Below, one piece after another: positions 50,322-59,383 of a DNA stretch of 64,000 bases. The position numbers and the translations under genes were made by a program. The number at the start of each line of letters is the position of its first letter. The stretch's first letter is position 1. The stretch comes from Oligoflexia bacterium (GTDB lineage: Bacteria > Bdellovibrionota > Bdellovibrionia > Bdellovibrionales > Bdellovibrionaceae), in contig BOLD01000004.1 in the NCBI GenBank assembly GCA_016861345.1, positions 82,177 to 146,176 of the forward strand, read 5' to 3'. The notes beneath the pieces are model-generated. The model searched no databases. It saw only the letters and a list, made by a program, of their open reading frames with translations, and was not told where the DNA came from.

Positions 50322-51743
50322 CTAGACGCTGGCTCCTGGCGCGAAATTACGAGGTTTTCCTCCGGGATTTTGGGGCGCTTGCGGCTGTGATGGCGGCGGA
50401 GGCGGTAGCGGGTGATGTGGTTCCGGATCCGCATCGCGGAAGCGACCGAATTCGGCCTCCCATCGAAGCTTCACCGTGCCCGTCGGACCATTTCTTTGTT
50501 TGCCGATAATCACTTCGGCGTGACCCTGTTTATCCTGATCGTCTTTATCGTAATAATCATCACGATAAAGCATCATGATCACATCGGCATCTTGCTCGAT
50601 CGATCCAGATTCACGAAGGTCAGAAAGCATAGGTCGTTTTTCTGTACGGCCCTCAACGCCTCGATTTAACTGGGCAAGAGCAACGACAGGAACTTGTAGT
50701 TCTTTTGATAGGGTCTTTAAGCTTTTTGAAATTTCAGAAACTGCGCGCTCGCGGCTTTCTACTTTTTGCTTAAGATCCATCAGTTGAAGGTAGTCGATGA
50801 TAATAATATCAAGACCATGTTGGGCCTTCAGCCTTCGCGCACGCGCACGAATCTCAAGTGGACTCACTCCTGAAGTCTCATCAATATAGATATTACTATC
50901 ACTAATGTGGCCGGCAGCTTGAATTAATTTTGGCCAAGCGCTGTCGCTAATTTTTCCAGATCGAATATCTTTCATGTTGATTCTGGCCTCAGAGGCCAGA
51001 ATACGCATCATGACCGCCTCGCGCGACATCTCAAGAGAGAAATAGGCAACTGTCTTCTTTTGTCTGAGTGCCATATGTTGGGCAAGATTTAAACTAAACG
51101 CGGTCTTACCCATCGAGGGACGAGCTGCGATAATTGTTAACTCGCCAGAGTGAAGTCCCGAAGTCATTCGGTCCAGCATTGTAAAGCCCGTGGCCACACC
51201 CGTGATATCTGCTTTTCGCTTATAGAGGTCTTCGATCTTAATCAGACTTGATTTAACGATATCCATTGGGCCAACAAGGCCCTCTGCCGCCTTTGTTTGC
51301 CCAAGGTTATAGAATTTTTCTTCGGCTTGATCGACGAGAAGATTAATGTCCGTAAAGTCTTCGTCATAGGCCTTTTCGACAACCTCTGTTCCTGCGTGAA
51401 TCAGTTTTCGCAGAAGAGACTTTTCTCTAACAATTTTTGCATAAGAAGAAATGTTAGCCGAAGAAACAACTTTATTAACAAGCTCGACAAGATAGTTTGT
51501 GCCGCCAGCCTGATCAAACTCGCCCTTTGTTTGCAGATAGTTTGACACGGTGATGAGATCAACGGGCTGGTTTTGCTGAACAAGATCGTGAATGGCTGTA
51601 TAGATTTTTTGGTGAGAGGGCTTATAGAGGTCCTGAGCGCTAAGAACATCGCAAACCTGATCCCAGGCTTCTTTATCTAGCATTAAGGCCCCAAGTATGG
51701 ACTGCTCGGCCTCTAAATTTTGAGGTGGTATTCGAGCTGCCAT
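50322..51743 (-). CDS. dnaB: Replicative DNA helicase DnaB
   Basis: Hexameric helicase at the fork. N-terminal domain (PPQNLEAEQSILGALMLD), Walker A ARPSMGKTAFSL (about residue 212), DYLQLM and the arginine-finger region AQLNRGVEGRTEKRPMLSDL. GGAGGGGAA lies just before the ATG at 51743 (473 residues); the frame is open to 51800 but without support. The last 40 residues are Pro/Gln-rich. Next to rplI, as in many bacteria, but on the opposite strand. Confidence 0.96.
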   Translation of the reverse strand: MAARIPPQNLEAEQSILGALMLDKEAWDQVCDVLSAQDLYKPSHQKIYTAIHDLVQQNQPVDLITVSNYLQTKGEFDQAGGTNYLVELVNKVVSSANISSYAKIVREKSLLRKLIHAGTEVVEKAYDEDFTDINLLVDQAEEKFYNLGQTKAAEGLVGPMDIVKSSLIKIEDLYKRKADITGVATGFTMLDRMTSGLHSGELTIIAARPSMGKTAFSLNLAQHMALRQKKTVAYFSLEMSREAVMMRILASEARINMKDIRSGKISDSAWPKLIQAAGHISDSNIYIDETSGVSPLEIRARARRLKAQHGLDIIIIDYLQLMDLKQKVESRERAVSEISKSLKTLSKELQVPVVALAQLNRGVEGRTEKRPMLSDLRESGSIEQDADVIMMLYRDDYYDKDDQDKQGHAEVIIGKQRNGPTGTVKLRWEAEFGRFRDADPEPHHPLPPPPPSQPQAPQNPGGKPRNFAPGASV

Positions 51744-51790
51744 TTCCCCTCCAAACAACTGCTCACGTTTATCTATAGAATACAAATAAT

Positions 51791-51830
51791 GCGGGCCCAT
51801 TTCAAGATGCGGTACAGGGAGGAGGCCCGC
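51791..51830 (-). terminator. Possible weak terminator after the Fis-type gene
   Basis: GCGGGCC and GGCCCGC form a 7-pair GC-rich stem with a 26-base loop between the fis-type stop and dnaB. Only a broken T-rich stretch follows on the minus strand (ATTATTTGTATT), so termination is uncertain. Confidence 0.3.
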
Positions 51831-51850
51831 TGATGTTTAATTTTTATGTC

Positions 51851-52153
51851 TTATGAATTAAGCTTTTTGACTCTAATTTTGTAGTTGTCAATTTTCTTCT
51901 TTAGCGTGTTGCGGTTAATGCCGAGCATTTGAGCTGTCTTCACCTGATTGCCGTTGTGGCATTTCAAAGCGATCTCTAATAAAGGACGCTCAACTTGCTC
52001 AAGAACAACATTATATAATCCGTTTAACTCAACCTGTGCCTCAGTCTGTTGGGCAAACAAAACTTCGAGTTTGCTTTTCACAAGCTTCTCAAGGCTTACG
52101 TTTGTTAGGTTGGCGACAAAAAGATTATCAGAGCTGTTCAGATTTGGTGTCAT
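51851..52153 (-). CDS. Fis-type helix-turn-helix protein
   Basis: 100 residues. The C-terminal half matches the Fis/NtrC DNA-binding domain: VERPLLEIALKCHNGNQVKT and AQMLGINRNTLKKKIDNY. The N-terminal half is shorter and unlike enterobacterial Fis hairpin arms in detail, but the length matches. It may be a nucleoid-associated protein or a regulator of adjacent genes. Co-directional with queE upstream and dnaB downstream. Confidence 0.86.
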   Translation of the reverse strand: MTPNLNSSDNLFVANLTNVSLEKLVKSKLEVLFAQQTEAQVELNGLYNVVLEQVERPLLEIALKCHNGNQVKTAQMLGINRNTLKKKIDNYKIRVKKLNS

Positions 52154-52228
52154 ATCACTCCCGCAGTTTCTACTAGCAATTTTTCATTTGTTGTTTTGAT
52201 GGAAACACAAAGTAAGAGATTTTTATTT

Positions 52229-52867
52229 TCATACTCCGCGTGTTTCGACAGACCAAATATATTTATGTAGCTGCAATTGCAAGCGCGCAGGTGATTTTTT
52301 TTGCAAAATATTTTCTGCGAGCCACCTTGCATCTATTTTTCCATATGATGGACTGTATAAAACCGTATATTTTTCGAAAATTTCATGTTGACGACAGAAG
52401 TCTTCTGACCAGTTGAAGTCATTTTCACTACAAATCACGAACTTAAGCTCGGTGCTTGGCTGCAAGCAGTCTAAATTTTTCATGTCAAAAGAATTCGCGG
52501 CACCACTGTCAGGAGTTTTGACATCGAGAATGATTTTCACACGCGGATCAACGTCGCAAATTGGCACTGATCCGCTTGTTTCAAGCGAAACGCTGTAGCC
52601 TTGATCGCACAATTTGTGCATAAGTATGTGGATTTCTTTTTGGAGAAGGGGCTCGCCACCCGTGACGCAAACAAATCGAGTTGAAAAAGAAGATATTTTT
52701 TCAAGTACTTGCTCTAACGGTAAAGTAGACCCTTCGTTGTATGCGTAAGTTGTATCACAATAATTACACCGAAGGTTGCAGGCCGAAGTTCGAACAAAAA
52801 CAGTAGGAAGACCCGCATAAGTGGACTCGCCCTGAATACTACAGAAAATTTCATTTATTTTAAGCAT
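52229..52867 (-). CDS. queE: 7-carboxy-7-deazaguanine synthase QueE
   Basis: Radical SAM enzyme of queuosine precursor synthesis. The cluster motif CNLRCNYCDT (about residue 32) follows INEIFCSIQGEST, the usual N-terminus, and VTGGEPLLQ is present. The family aligns from the ATG at 52867 (212 residues); a GTG at 52894 is possible but has no ribosome-binding site. No other que gene lies in the window. Confidence 0.93.
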   Translation of the reverse strand: MLKINEIFCSIQGESTYAGLPTVFVRTSACNLRCNYCDTTYAYNEGSTLPLEQVLEKISSFSTRFVCVTGGEPLLQKEIHILMHKLCDQGYSVSLETSGSVPICDVDPRVKIILDVKTPDSGAANSFDMKNLDCLQPSTELKFVICSENDFNWSEDFCRQHEIFEKYTVLYSPSYGKIDARWLAENILQKKSPARLQLQLHKYIWSVETRGV

Positions 52868-52960
52868 TTGGTCTGGTTTCTTTGCCCAGGACACCGATGA
52901 AAGTCAAGTATCCAAAAAACCAGCCTCCCCAGACGGTCTAAAAGTACGTAAATTTTGGGA

Positions 52961-55318
52961 ATGAGTCGACTCTTTCAAAAATTCAAGCAGGATATCGTTG
53001 GAATTCTTATCTTAGCGGCAGGACTCTTTATCGGTCTGGCCCTGTATAGCTTTAACCCCAGTGACCCATCGTTTAATTCAACGGGGCACAACCTAAAAGT
53101 GACGAATTATTGCGGTTATGTTGGAAGCTTTCTGGCGGATGGGCTTTTCCAGCTTTTTGGAATCACAGCCTGGCTAGTTGTTGCGGGACTATTCAGGGTT
53201 GCTTACTTAGGATTTCGTGGAGAGCAGGTTTCAATCCGGAACTTGAGGGTTGTTTGGGCCTCTTTATTAATTCTGACCGCGAGCGCACTTGTTGCCGTTT
53301 ATTTTCCAGACTCCAAGATATACCAAGAACAAATTTTCATTGGCGGTATTTTGGGCCTGGGCCTTTCTCATGCCCTTGTGGGAGTCTTTAACCATGTCGG
53401 CGTTCAAATTGTGCTTTGGACAATGGCAGCAATTCTTGTGGTCTTTTTTTCGGAGAAAACAGTGCAGGAGCTGATGCAGGGTCCCCTGGACTTACTTTCT
53501 CGGGCCAAAGATTTACCGCTTGAGAAATTGTGGGCCAAGCTTTTTGTAAAAGAAAAGAAGTCGATAGCATCAAAGAAAAAGAAAGAGTCTGAAACATTAG
53601 AGGAAGAGTCGCAGCCAAAGGCCACCTTTATTTTGAAAGAGAAAATTGAGGAAAAGGCTGATGACGCCAAAGAAGATGAAAAAGCAGAAAAAAAGACGCC
53701 AATCCAATTAGCCCTTCCACCCGAAATGCAATTTCAACCAGCGGACGAGGAAAAACCACTTCAGCGTCGCCGCGTGGTCATGAAGGCAAGAGTTCCTCAG
53801 CGAGTTGAGAACTGGGAGCTGCCAAAGCTTTCGCTTCTTGAGGACCCACCCACCTCTCGAATTCGAATTGATAAAGATGAGATTCGCAAAAAAGCAGAGA
53901 TTCTGAAAGAAAAGCTGGGCAAATTTAAAATTTCTGGCGAAGTTGTTCAGGCAAGCCCAGGACCCGTTGTTACCATGTTTGAGTTTAAGCCAGAGGCCGA
54001 TGTGAAACTCAGCGAGATCACGGGCCTGGCAGATGACTTGTCGCTAGCGTTAAGCAGCGAGTCCCTTCGAATCATTGCCCCGATTCCAGGACGAGACGTG
54101 GTGGGAATCGAGACAGCAAATTCTCAGCGCGAAGCCGTCTATTTAAAAGATATGTTGGCTGACGAGCAGTTTTGGAAAGATGAAATCAAGCTTCCGATCA
54201 CGCTTGGGAAGCAGACTGACGGGGATCCTAAAATTATTGATCTACGAAAAATGCCACACCTGATGGTGGCAGGAACAACGGGATCTGGAAAATCAGTCTT
54301 CGTTGTTTCAACAATTACGGGTTTGATTTTTAAGCACTCGCCAAAAACATTAAGGCTTATTTTAATTGACCCAAAACAAGTTGACCTTGCAGCCTTTGAT
54401 AAGGTCCCCCATCTGGCCATGCCGATTGTGACAGATGCGCATCAGGCGGTGGCAGCTCTTAAGTGGGCCGTTCGAGAAATGGAAAAAAGATATAAATCCA
54501 TGAGCAAGTTTGGCGCTCGTGGGCTTGAGGCCTTTAACGAAAACGTCAGCAAACTTTCAAAAGAGCAAATTGAGGAACACGAAAAGATTAATGCTGAGCT
54601 TGAACAAACTCCAGGCAAGCGTGGAGAGCAGTATTATCATGCTCCACAGCCCTATGTTGTTATCGTAATTGAAGAGTTTGGTGACTTAATGTCGGTGAAT
54701 AAAGCGGAGGTTGAGCAGTCAGTGGTTCGCTTGGCCCAAAAAGCCCGAGCTTGCGGAATTCATCTCATATTGGCGATGCAAAGCCCGCGAAAAGAAGTTT
54801 TGACCGGATTGATTAAAACAAATATTCCGGGGCGAATTAGTTTTAAAGTGGCTTCGTCAATGGACTCGCGAATTATATTAGACGATATTGGTGCTGATCG
54901 ACTTTTGGCAAATGGGGATATGCTTTTTAAAAACCCAGGCGGCTCAAATTTAATTCGCCATCATGGTCCCTTCTTGAAAGATTCAGAAATTTCTGATGTG
55001 GCAAAGTTCTGGTCAAAGCAGGCGGAACCCGAGTACGACCCATCTGCGATGAAGGCCCTTGACTCTAGCGATGATGTCGATAGTGAAGAGGCCGGCGGAG
55101 CTGGTGACGCGAGCGAGTACGATGAAAGATATGACGAGATTTTGTCTTGGGCCGCATCACAAAAAACTGTTAGCGCATCGGCCATACAAACAAGGTTTCA
55201 AATCGGATATCCGAGAGCAGCACGAATCATCCAAACCTTTGAAAAAGAAGGAGTTGTTGGACCCGCGAATGGCAGCAAGCCGCGTCAAGTTTTGGTCGGA
55301 AATTATAATCACATTTAA
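52961..55318 (+). CDS. ftsK: DNA translocase FtsK
   Basis: Pumps chromosome ends through the division septum. Four N-terminal membrane helices (to about 175), a charged Lys/Glu linker, then the motor: Walker A GTTGSGKSVFV (about 445), and Walker B VIVIEEFGDLMS (about 570), where the usual VDEFADLM Asp is Glu. A winged-helix gamma domain that reads orienting sequences ends the protein (ASAIQTRFQIGYPRAARII). 785 residues. An in-frame TTG lies two codons upstream. Confidence 0.95.
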   Translation: MSRLFQKFKQDIVGILILAAGLFIGLALYSFNPSDPSFNSTGHNLKVTNYCGYVGSFLADGLFQLFGITAWLVVAGLFRVAYLGFRGEQVSIRNLRVVWASLLILTASALVAVYFPDSKIYQEQIFIGGILGLGLSHALVGVFNHVGVQIVLWTMAAILVVFFSEKTVQELMQGPLDLLSRAKDLPLEKLWAKLFVKEKKSIASKKKKESETLEEESQPKATFILKEKIEEKADDAKEDEKAEKKTPIQLALPPEMQFQPADEEKPLQRRRVVMKARVPQRVENWELPKLSLLEDPPTSRIRIDKDEIRKKAEILKEKLGKFKISGEVVQASPGPVVTMFEFKPEADVKLSEITGLADDLSLALSSESLRIIAPIPGRDVVGIETANSQREAVYLKDMLADEQFWKDEIKLPITLGKQTDGDPKIIDLRKMPHLMVAGTTGSGKSVFVVSTITGLIFKHSPKTLRLILIDPKQVDLAAFDKVPHLAMPIVTDAHQAVAALKWAVREMEKRYKSMSKFGARGLEAFNENVSKLSKEQIEEHEKINAELEQTPGKRGEQYYHAPQPYVVIVIEEFGDLMSVNKAEVEQSVVRLAQKARACGIHLILAMQSPRKEVLTGLIKTNIPGRISFKVASSMDSRIILDDIGADRLLANGDMLFKNPGGSNLIRHHGPFLKDSEISDVAKFWSKQAEPEYDPSAMKALDSSDDVDSEEAGGAGDASEYDERYDEILSWAASQKTVSASAIQTRFQIGYPRAARIIQTFEKEGVVGPANGSKPRQVLVGNYNHI

Positions 55319-55396
55319 CCTAAATTAAATCTTTCCTTGCGGATACCGGATTTAAAGTGGTTTGATTACAACACCACATAATTCAAGGAGGGATTT

Positions 55397-55966
55397 ATGA
55401 TTAGATCACTAGTATTAGTTCTAGGTTTAATCGCAGGAACAGCGGCTTCGGCCACAACAATTAACAATGTCATGTTTGATGTTGCTCAAAACATCATGTC
55501 TGAAGCAGACATGGCGGGCTTTAACTTTAAAGTTGGAGATACTGCTAGCTACAATTTAGACATGGGCTTTATTAAAGGCAGCATGAAAATGACAGTGAAA
55601 GAAGTTGCGGCTGATCAGGTTGTGATTTCTCAGGATATGGATCTTGGATTCGCAGGAAAGCAAGCTTGCGACATGACATTGAATCCAAACACTGGCGAAA
55701 TGAAGAAGATGGTTTGCAATGGCCAAGAGCAAAATCCTGGCGATAAAGGCGACATCGAGCTTGTTGAGTCTAAAGAAGACACGATCACTGTTCCTGCAGG
55801 AACATTTACTTGTCTTTATATCAAAGCACTTGAGAAGACAAAAAACCAAACTATCGAGCAATGGGCGAACCCAAAACAAGTTCCTGTTTTCGGTATGATC
55901 AAAACTATTGCCCCATCTCAGTTTGGTAAAATTACTATTGCGCTGACTTCATACAAAAGAATGTAA
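55397..55966 (+). CDS. Exported protein of unknown function
   Basis: 189 residues with a clear signal peptide (to about residue 20, ending ASA) and AAGGAGGGA before the ATG, so probably well expressed. The mature part is beta-rich with conserved-looking segments KVGDTASYNLDMGF and VPAGTFTCLYIKALE, which resemble the DUF3108/lipocalin-like class of periplasmic proteins. Two Cys (CDM, MVCNG) could pair. No confident function. Confidence 0.7.
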   Translation: MIRSLVLVLGLIAGTAASATTINNVMFDVAQNIMSEADMAGFNFKVGDTASYNLDMGFIKGSMKMTVKEVAADQVVISQDMDLGFAGKQACDMTLNPNTGEMKKMVCNGQEQNPGDKGDIELVESKEDTITVPAGTFTCLYIKALEKTKNQTIEQWANPKQVPVFGMIKTIAPSQFGKITIALTSYKRM

Positions 55967-56826
55967 TGATAACGGTAATGATAGGTTTATTGAAAAGAGC
56001 CACATATGTGGCTCTTTTTATTGGTGTGAATGTGTTTTCGGCCCCTAAAACCGAAACATATAAAGATATTATTGAAAAAGCTCAGAACCTGAGCCTTCAG
56101 AAAGACCGCGGGCAAGCAGTGTTAGTTCTCACAAAAGCTCTTGCTCGGGAAACAAAAAAAAGTCTGGCTCAAAAAGAACTTACCCAAGCCCTTGAAGAGG
56201 TATCGACATTTTTTTATAGCGACAAAGCTCAGCAGCTCTACGAGCTTGCCCTCACTCTAAAGACAACAGATGTCCCGGCGGCAATTTCAAAACTTCAAGA
56301 GGCCAGTCGAATTGAACCAGATAATCTTTTGATTCAGCTCGAACTTGGTCGCATTCAAATATCTTCAGGAGACTGTTCAAAAGCATTGGGCCAGTTAAAG
56401 AAACTCCAAGAACAGTTTCAATTTTTAGAAACGGCTCAGCTGGCAGTCGGCCAAGCGGCCGTATGTGCAGGAAATTTTGAAGACTACACAACCGTGAAGA
56501 TAAATGTGGATATGAAAAAATCAGCACTCGGACTCTATTGGACAATAGCAGAGTTAGAATATCTTAATAAAACCGGATCATACCAAAAATTGAAAGAGCT
56601 TGTCCTCCAGAGGCAAGAGGCCTCGTATCCAGAGCTTTTGTATTGGGCCTGGCGAGCCGACGTCGATCAAAAAATTAAAGCAGACAAGCTGGGTCAAAAA
56701 TATCTTGCTGCCTGCAAAAATCTGTCGCTACGCACAGCAAGACAGCATCAATATGATCCAACTCTCTGCAAACATTTATCAGAGGTTGAAACTTACCTTA
56801 AGCGAACTAATAATTCAGACATATGA
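55966..56826 (+). CDS. Exported TPR-like protein
   Basis: 286 residues, unrecognised, with repeats resembling TPR helices (AISKLQEASRIEPDNLLIQL, ALGQLKKLQEQFQFLETAQL). The signal peptide (MIGLLKRATYVALF...) is encoded in DNA that also forms a perfect terminator-like palindrome. ATGs at 55966 (overlapping the upstream stop as TAATG) and 55978 are both possible. No ribosome-binding site is visible, so translation may be coupled to the gene before. Confidence 0.65.
   Translation: MITVMIGLLKRATYVALFIGVNVFSAPKTETYKDIIEKAQNLSLQKDRGQAVLVLTKALARETKKSLAQKELTQALEEVSTFFYSDKAQQLYELALTLKTTDVPAAISKLQEASRIEPDNLLIQLELGRIQISSGDCSKALGQLKKLQEQFQFLETAQLAVGQAAVCAGNFEDYTTVKINVDMKKSALGLYWTIAELEYLNKTGSYQKLKELVLQRQEASYPELLYWAWRADVDQKIKADKLGQKYLAACKNLSLRTARQHQYDPTLCKHLSEVETYLKRTNNSDI
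55993..56019 (+). terminator. Perfect terminator-like palindrome inside the next gene's signal-peptide codons
   Basis: AAAGAGCCACAT and ATGTGGCTCTTT form an uninterrupted 24-base palindrome followed by TTT. It suits termination after the 55397 gene, yet lies 27-53 bases into the following coding region. Confidence 0.75.
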
Positions 56827-57041
56827 TAAAAATGGCTTTAATTTTAATTACGATTATTGGTTTTTGTGGTTGTGGCGTTAAGGGAAAGCCTCAGCCCCCC
56901 CTGACTCCTCCAGTTATCGGCCACGGAAAACAAAATTATCCGAAATCCAGCAAGCAGATTCAAATACAAAACAAGAAAAAACCAACAACATCTGAAGATG
57001 ATTGGTCAGAAACTGAAGGATTCGAGGCTGAAAAAGAATGA
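56823..57041 (+). CDS. lptM: LptM-like small lipoprotein
   Basis: 72 residues: signal peptide and lipobox GFCGC, with mature CGVKGKPQPP matching the CGLKGPLYFPP start of E. coli LptM (YifL), then a Pro/Lys/Gln-rich tail. In E. coli the gene also stands directly before dapF, as here. LptM helps mature the LPS translocon LptD. Family call rests on the short motif and the gene order. Overlaps both neighbours by 4 bases. Confidence 0.75.
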   Translation: MIKMALILITIIGFCGCGVKGKPQPPLTPPVIGHGKQNYPKSSKQIQIQNKKKPTTSEDDWSETEGFEAEKE

Positions 57042-57853
57042 AAACTGACTTGTCAAAAACCACAATGACCAGACTGTCCGCCGCAAACAACACATTTGTT
57101 TTTCTCATGGGAGAAAATGTTCCTCAGAGCGACCGCACACGACTGACGCAGATTTTATGTGCGTCGATGCACGGATTTCAAAATGATGGAGTTGTTTTTA
57201 TTGATCCCTCATCAAAGGTGGAATTTTCCTGGGACTTTTACAACGCAGACGGTTCGTCAGCAGAAATGTGTGGGAATGCGGCCCGATGTGCAATGCTTTA
57301 CTATAATGAGAAAATTGATAAGAAAAGTCGAATCAGCTTTGAAACGCGTGCTGGACTGATTTCCGTGGAAAAAATTGAGGGCACAAATCAGGTCATGGTT
57401 CAGATGACAAAAACAAAATTTTTAAATCCAGCAAAGGACGTTAAAATTTTGGGGCAACTTGTCCGAGGAGCCTTGATTGACACCGGCGTTCCCCATTTTG
57501 TTATTCAGGCCGAGCCCGATGAGGATATAGCAAGAGAACTCAGAAAATCGAACGAGTTTGGTCCAGCAGGAGCAAACATTACATTTATAGAGATTGCTGC
57601 TGAAAGTGATATTTTAGCCGTCACCTTTGAAAGAGGGGTCGAGAATTTCACGATGGCCTGTGGGACGGGCGCTGTTGCGGCGGCAGAGAGCTATCGATTT
57701 CTTTATCCCAAAGCGAAATCAGTTCTTGTTGAGATGCCTGGTGGACAAATGGAAGTCGATTGGAGTGGCGATGACAGCTCACCAAGACTAAGGGGTGCTG
57801 CCCAAATTGAAATCGATTTTACAATTTATAAAGGACTTTATGAAAAACTTTAA
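57038..57853 (+). CDS. dapF: Diaminopimelate epimerase
   Basis: Converts LL- to meso-diaminopimelate for lysine and peptidoglycan. Both catalytic Cys are present (EMCGNAARC near residue 80 and MACGTGAVAA near 212), and the pseudo-symmetric two-lobe pattern is visible. The N-terminus (MTRLSAANNTFVF) departs from the usual KMHGLGNDF, so it is a divergent member. 271 residues. Overlaps dapA by 14 bases. Confidence 0.92.
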   Translation: MKTDLSKTTMTRLSAANNTFVFLMGENVPQSDRTRLTQILCASMHGFQNDGVVFIDPSSKVEFSWDFYNADGSSAEMCGNAARCAMLYYNEKIDKKSRISFETRAGLISVEKIEGTNQVMVQMTKTKFLNPAKDVKILGQLVRGALIDTGVPHFVIQAEPDEDIARELRKSNEFGPAGANITFIEIAAESDILAVTFERGVENFTMACGTGAVAAAESYRFLYPKAKSVLVEMPGGQMEVDWSGDDSSPRLRGAAQIEIDFTIYKGLYEKL

Positions 57854-58682
57854 GGGAACGATCACAGCTCTTGTGACCCCATTTTTTCAGGGAAAAATTG
57901 ATTTTCCTTCTCTTGAGCAACTGATTAAAGATCAGATTCGACGAGGAGTAACTGGGTTTGTCATCAGCGGTACGACAGGCGAAAGCCCAACGCTCAACCA
58001 AGACGAAAAGAAAGCCATTTTTGACTTTGTGAAAAAAAATGTTCCGGATCAAATTACATTGATCATGGGTACGGGATCAAATTCGACACAAAAAACAATC
58101 GAAGATTCTCGCTTGGCAGAAAAGTGGGGCGCTGACGGAATTTTAGTTGTTGTTCCGTACTACAACAAGCCTCCACAACGTGGATTGTTTGAACACTTTA
58201 AGGCGGTTGCGAGTTCTGTGCAGATTCCAGTGATTCTCTACAATGTGCCAGGTAGAACCGTGGCTTCACTTGAAGTTGATACGATTAAAAAATTAAGCGA
58301 ATTGCCTAATGTCATTGGAATTAAAGAGGCCACGGGAAACATCGAGTTCGCAAAACAAATCAAGCAGGCCTGCGGAGATCAATTTATAATGCTTTCTGGG
58401 GATGACGGCACCCTTGATGAGTTTATGAAAGTTGGCGGCCACGGAGTTATTTCCGTTGCTTCGCACATTATTCCAGAGGCCATGAGTAAGTTAATTATTA
58501 AAGAAAATCGCGATTTGATCGACATGCTATTTATTGAGGCCAATCCAATACCAATCAAAATGGCGCTGTATTTAACAGGAGTTATCCGAAGCCCTGAACT
58601 GAGACTTCCCCTTGTTGAGCTATCTCAGGGCGCGACTGAAAAGCTCAAAAAACTAATGACTGAAAAGGGGCTTTTAAAATGA
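57840..58682 (+). CDS. dapA: 4-hydroxy-tetrahydrodipicolinate synthase
   Basis: Condenses pyruvate with aspartate semialdehyde. The Schiff-base Lys is in IGIKEATGN (about residue 161), Tyr in ILYNVPGRT (about 133) and the substrate loop is SGTTGESPTL. 280 residues from the ATG at 57840, preceded by AAAGGA; the frame extends back to 57795 inside dapF. Next step after dapB's substrate, so the three dap genes form a compact operon. Confidence 0.96.
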   Translation: MKNFKGTITALVTPFFQGKIDFPSLEQLIKDQIRRGVTGFVISGTTGESPTLNQDEKKAIFDFVKKNVPDQITLIMGTGSNSTQKTIEDSRLAEKWGADGILVVVPYYNKPPQRGLFEHFKAVASSVQIPVILYNVPGRTVASLEVDTIKKLSELPNVIGIKEATGNIEFAKQIKQACGDQFIMLSGDDGTLDEFMKVGGHGVISVASHIIPEAMSKLIIKENRDLIDMLFIEANPIPIKMALYLTGVIRSPELRLPLVELSQGATEKLKKLMTEKGLLK

Positions 58683-59383
58683 AGAAAATAAAGGTCGCTG
58701 TGGTGGGTGCCGCAGGAAAAATGGGTGCAGAAATTCTTCTGCGGCTAAAATCAGACAAAGACTATATTGCGTTTATGGCGATAACAAAGTCTGGCTCCCT
58801 TGACGGGTTTCAACAGACAAAGACAATAGCCTCGGCAAAATTAAAGATGGTTGATCTTGTCATTGATTTTTCAGCTCCGGAAACAGCACTGCAGGCCGCT
58901 CAATTGGCGGCGCAAGCTGGAACGCCATTTTTGAGTGGAACGACGGGGCTATCTGATCCACAAATGAAAGAGTTGTTTTCTTATGGTAAAAAAATCCCGG
59001 TCTTTTGGTCGCCGAACATGAGCGTTGGCGTGGCCATTTTTAAAAAAGCCCTGCGTGTTTTCGATGGCGCAGATCAGTTTGATTATCAAGTTGAAGAATT
59101 TCATCACAACCAAAAGAAAGACAAACCCAGCGGAACGGCAAAAATGATTCAGCAGGAGCTAGAAAGAATTGTTGAAAAAAAATTGCCGCCACCAATTGCC
59201 GTTCGCGGTGGGGGGATTTTTGGTGTTCACAAGGTTTATGCGATGTCTTCTGATGAAGTGATCTGTTTTGAGCACCAAGCTTTGGGGCGTCGAGTTTTTG
59301 CCTCTGGAGCAATGGAAGTCGGAAAGTGGCTTGTGAAACAACCCAAGGGTGTTTACAACATGGAGAGCTATATTAATGACTGA
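58679..59383 (+). CDS. dapB: 4-hydroxy-tetrahydrodipicolinate reductase
   Basis: Reduces the DapA product with NAD(P)H. N-terminal VAVVGAAGKMGAEI, active-site HHNQKKDKPSGTA (about residue 140) and the GTTG nucleotide contact SGTTGLSD. 234 residues, slightly short. Starts in an ATGA overlap with dapA. Confidence 0.95.
   Translation: MKKIKVAVVGAAGKMGAEILLRLKSDKDYIAFMAITKSGSLDGFQQTKTIASAKLKMVDLVIDFSAPETALQAAQLAAQAGTPFLSGTTGLSDPQMKELFSYGKKIPVFWSPNMSVGVAIFKKALRVFDGADQFDYQVEEFHHNQKKDKPSGTAKMIQQELERIVEKKLPPPIAVRGGGIFGVHKVYAMSSDEVICFEHQALGRRVFASGAMEVGKWLVKQPKGVYNMESYIND

Noticed and set aside
55360..55380. GTGGT/ACCAC inverted repeat before the 55397 gene
   Set aside because: Only five pairs and no link to a promoter or known operator.
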